A stretch of DNA of 64,000 nucleotides. Origin: Ailurus styani (lineage: Eukaryota > Chordata > Mammalia > Carnivora > Ailuridae). The notes beneath the pieces are model-generated. The model made no database searches. It was given only the letters and a program-made list of their open reading frames with translations, and was not told where the DNA came from. Positions 60,898 through 64,000 of this stretch are shown piece by piece. The stretch spans positions 307,673 through 371,672 of the forward strand of contig LNAC01000778.1 of NCBI GenBank assembly GCA_002007465.1, read 5' to 3'. The first letter of the stretch is position 1. Every line of letters begins with the position of its first letter. Position numbers and translations under genes: made by a program.

Positions 60898-62361
60898 CAT
60901 TTTCTTTATCCATTCATTTGTCAAGGGACATATGGATTGCTTCCATCTCTTGGTTATTGTGAATAATGCTGCAGTGAACATGGGTTTGCAGATATCTTTT
61001 CAAGATCCTAATTTCTGTTCTTTTTTTTTAATATATATCCAGAAATGAGATGGCCAGATTCTATGGTATTTCTTTTTAAAATTTTTTGTGGAACCACCAT
61101 AATGTTTTCCATAGCAACAGCACCATTTTACAGAAACCAGCAGGGCACAAGGGTTCCAGTTTCTCCGCATCCTCTTTAACATGGTTACTTTCTGGGTTTT
61201 GTTAGTGGCCATCCTAACAGATGTGAGATGATAATCTCATTGTGGTTTTGATTTGCATTTCTCTAATGATTAATAATGTTGAACATTGTTTCATATGTTA
61301 CTTGGCCATTTGTGTATCATCTTAGGAGAAATGTCTACTCAAGTCCTTTGCCTATTTTTAAATTACTAAAATTTGGGGCTTTGGGGTTTTTTGAGTTATA
61401 GTTCTTTATATATTTTGAATAGTAACCTCTTTTCAGCTATATGATTTACAGATATTTTCTCCCATTCTGTAGATTGCCTTTTCACTTTGTTGACTATGTC
61501 CTTTGATGCACAGAAGTTTTCAATTTTGATGTAGTCCAGTTTTGTTTATTTTTACTTTTGGTGCCATATCCAAGAAATCATTGCCAAATCCAGTGTCATG
61601 AAGCTTTTGTCCTATGTTTTCTTCTAAGAGTCTTCATAGTGTAAATTTTTAATCCATTTTGAGATAACTTTTTTGTATATGGTATAAGATAAGGGCTCAA
61701 TTTCATTCTCCTGCATGTAGATATTCTATGTTCCCAATTCCATTTGTTGAAAAGACTATTTTTCCTTCATTAAATGCTCTTAGTACCCCACCCTTGTCAA
61801 CAATCATCTGACCATATATGTGAAGGTGTATTTTGGGCTCTCTGTTTTATTCCACTGGTCTGCATGTCTGTCTTTTTACCAGTACTTTGTGATAAAGTTT
61901 GAAATTAGGAAGTGTGAGAGCTCCAATTTTGTTCTTTTCCAAGATTGCTTTGGCTATTCAGGGTCCCTTGAGATTCCATATGAATTTTAGGATGATCTTT
62001 TCTATTTCTCCAGATGTAACCACTGGATTTTGAAAGGGATTACATTAAATCTGTAAATTACTGTGGGTAGTATTTATGTCTTAAGAATATTAATTCTTCC
62101 AGTCAATGAACACTGATGTCTTTCCATTTATTTTCCTCTCTAATTTTTTTCATCAGTGTTTTGTTGTTTTCAGAATACATCTTTTATGCCCTTGGTTAAG
62201 CTAATTTCTGACTATTTTCTTCTTTTTGATGCTATTATAAGTGGGATTAAAAATTTTTATTTTCGGATTGTTCATTGTTAATGAACTGCATTAATGCATA
62301 GAAATGCAGTGATTTTTGTGTGTCATTTTATATCCTGTAACTTTGCTGAATTAGTTTATTC

Positions 62362-62380
62362 TGTGTGTGTGTGTGTGTGT
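62362..62380. repeat. (GT)n microsatellite
   Basis: About nine TG units inside old L1 sequence. Confidence 0.9.
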
Positions 62381-62512
62381 AATCTTTAGATTTTTGCATA
62401 TAAGATCATGTTTGTGAGCAGAGATAATTTTACTTCTTCCTTTCTAATTTAGATGCCTTTTATTCCCTTTTCTTGCCTAATTGTCCTGGCTAGGACTGCC
62501 AGTACTATGTTG

Positions 62513-62880
62513 AACAGAAAAAATAGAAAGGTTTTTTTTTGCAGAACTTTTTTACTGCAAAAAAATGGTGCATCTTTATATTTTTTTGTAGTACAGGACA
62601 AGGGTATATGTAATGTAAGTATATGACTTTACAAATCCCCATTTTTCTATTTGAATTGTTATTTAAGGAGAAAAAACTTATTTTCAAGTGGAGGGTTTCT
62701 TACAAGGCCATTTTGATACCTTTTTTTTGAAGGTAACCCTTGGTTAGATGAGATACTTACACTGAAACTAATGCCTTTAAGTAATATATTACTTGCCTTC
62801 TAGGCTATACTCATGTTAAATTCTTTTCTTAGTGTCCTAAGATTATACCTCCAGTAGATTAGATGCGTCCAATTTGTTAA

Positions 62881-62883
<3 letters not shown>
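62513..62883. other. Unannotated intronic sequence
   Basis: Nothing recognised beyond A/T-rich runs. Confidence 0.35.

Positions 62884-62916
<33 letters not shown>
62884..62916. repeat. (GT)n microsatellite
   Basis: Sixteen uninterrupted TG units, the longest dinucleotide repeat in the window. Confidence 0.97.
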
Positions 62917-62918
<2 letters not shown>

Positions 62919-63866
62919 ATTTTATCAGTTACTTTCTAATTGCCAAAATGTTTTACAGCTTGGCATATTTTATCAGCTTGAATTTTATTTTATACTTGCA
63001 GTACTTTGTCTAATCTACTTGTGTTTAATTTTTCAACTTCAGTTAACTAAAAATCAGCTATTTTTATAGCACATTTTGGTCTTTTCACTTGACATATTTC
63101 CTTGATGATTCTTTTTGTACTTAAGATTTAATGCTTATGCTGAAGTATATATGGGAGAAGTAACTTGATTTCTGAGAGTTGCTTTAAAGTGCTCCAGCAA
63201 AACAAGCAAATGGTGGAGTGGGAGTGTAGACAAAATAAGATTAGTAACATGAAGAGAGTTGTTGAAACTCAGTAATAGGGTAACAGGGGCCCATTTTACC
63301 ATTCTTTCTTTCTTATGAAATTTTTATAATAAAATGTTAAAGAGAATACATAAAATTATTGTCCAGAATAATAGTTCTTCAGGCTCGATGTTTTGGAGGC
63401 TAACCTTTCTTTAAAAAACGGTATGGCAAATGGTAGGACATTTCTAGTAATTAACAGTACCTTGATGGTAAGATCATCAAATTTGATAATGCCCCCAATA
63501 AAAATAGGCTTTCATATTTTATATACTCTGTACTTTGGTGAATTCTTCCACTTATTTTTATTTTTATTTTTATCTTTTTAATTTTTTTAATTTTATTTTT
63601 TTATTAAAAAAATTTTTTTTAATTTAAAATTTTCAAACTAGAGAAAAGTGGAAAGAGTAATGAAGTGAATAATACTCTTTTACCTATAATGTAGATTTAC
63701 CAGTTACAAAACTTTGGCTATGTTTCTGTTATCTGTGTACATACCCTTCCTGAATTTCAGTCTGGTTTAACTATAACTATAGATTTTCCTGTTTCTTTCA
63801 TTTTTATTAGTTTTTGCTACACCCGTTTTGAACTCTGATATTATGTACAAAACCCCTTAGGATGTA
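62917..63866. other. Unannotated, with an A/T low-complexity tract
   Basis: Positions 63548-63625 are almost pure A/T ('ttatttttatttttattttt' and 'aaaaaaatttttttt'). No gene is supported. Confidence 0.4.
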
Positions 63867-64000
63867 TTCGGTGTATTGGTTTACTATAGCTGCTATAACA
63901 GATTGCTACAAATTTCATCACCTAACACCAATTTATTCTCTTACATTCTGGAGGTTAGAAGTCTAAAAAAGGTGTTATGGAACTAAAATCAAAGTATTGG
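63867..64000 (-). mobile_element. MaLR-type LTR, cut by the window edge
   Basis: Begins 'attcggtgtattggtttact', then 'atagctgctataacagattg', then 'tcttacattctggaggttag', the familiar reverse end of a MaLR-type LTR. The remainder lies outside the window. Confidence 0.6.

Larger units (their letters stand above)
60372..62512 (-). mobile_element. Second old LINE-1, 3' UTR to mid ORF2
   Basis: A new reverse L1 3' end starts at 60372 ('gttgtggtaaaaaacatgta'). It continues through 'tggttttgatttgcatttct', 'tctcccattctgtagattgc', 'tccactggtctgcatgtctg' and 'tatatcctgtaactttgctg' to 'gccagtactatgttgaacag' near 62512. A third L1 tail is nested at about 60700-60897. Confidence 0.8.

Noticed and set aside
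1..64000. COG5 exons on the plus strand
   Set aside because: Expected nearby from mammalian gene order, but no stretch with matching coding sequence and splice sites was recognised by eye. I list none. A protein-to-genome alignment would decide.

Overview
The window is mammalian nuclear DNA, most likely from a caniform carnivore. The main reason is at least ten tRNA-Lys-type CAN SINEs (SINEC), recognised by the head 'GGGCGCCTGGGTGGCTCAG', the CT-rich middle and the AATAAA-rich tail. The tail phrase 'CTGCCTACTTGTGATCTC' suggests an arctoid lineage (mustelid or bear-like). That is inference from remembered SINE subfamilies and was not searched.

The only intact protein-coding gene I can support is GPR22, an orphan rhodopsin-class GPCR. 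It is encoded on the minus strand in one uninterrupted 433-codon exon (30907..29606). Upstream on the same strand, at about 34.6-35.1 kb, are a TATA box and well-formed splice sites that fit a split 5' untranslated region. Joining the predicted exons creates a short upstream ORF that runs out of frame into the GPR22 start. In mammals GPR22 lies inside a COG5 intron on the opposite strand, so the window is probably mostly or wholly COG5 intron. I recognised no COG5 exon.

Layout. 1-9 kb is a stack of old L1 pieces. One of them is split by a younger 5'-inverted (twin-primed) L1, which in turn carries a SINE. 9-15.7 kb holds unique sequence, a Tigger-like DNA transposon, several SINEs and a 194-base assembly gap inside a SINE tail. 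15.97-22.60 kb is a structurally full-length minus-strand L1 with target-site duplications. Its ORF2 is broken partly at four single-N joins that look like assembly seams. About 24.8-39.2 kb, around GPR22, is AT-rich and nearly free of SINEC and young L1. 39.2-47 kb is an old L1 interrupted by a roughly 3.1 kb block I could not identify, plus a Tigger-like element and SINEs. 47-59 kb is mostly unique sequence with ancient L2, MIR, hAT and MaLR-type remnants and a few SINEs. 59.5-62.5 kb is another stack of old L1 3' ends. A MaLR-type LTR begins at the right edge.

No bacterial-type system, CRISPR array, rRNA gene or stand-alone tRNA gene was seen. I found no clearly new biological system. The observations most worth a second look are the GPR22 leader/uORF architecture, the N-seam artefacts in the L1, and the unidentified block at 39.85-43.0 kb.
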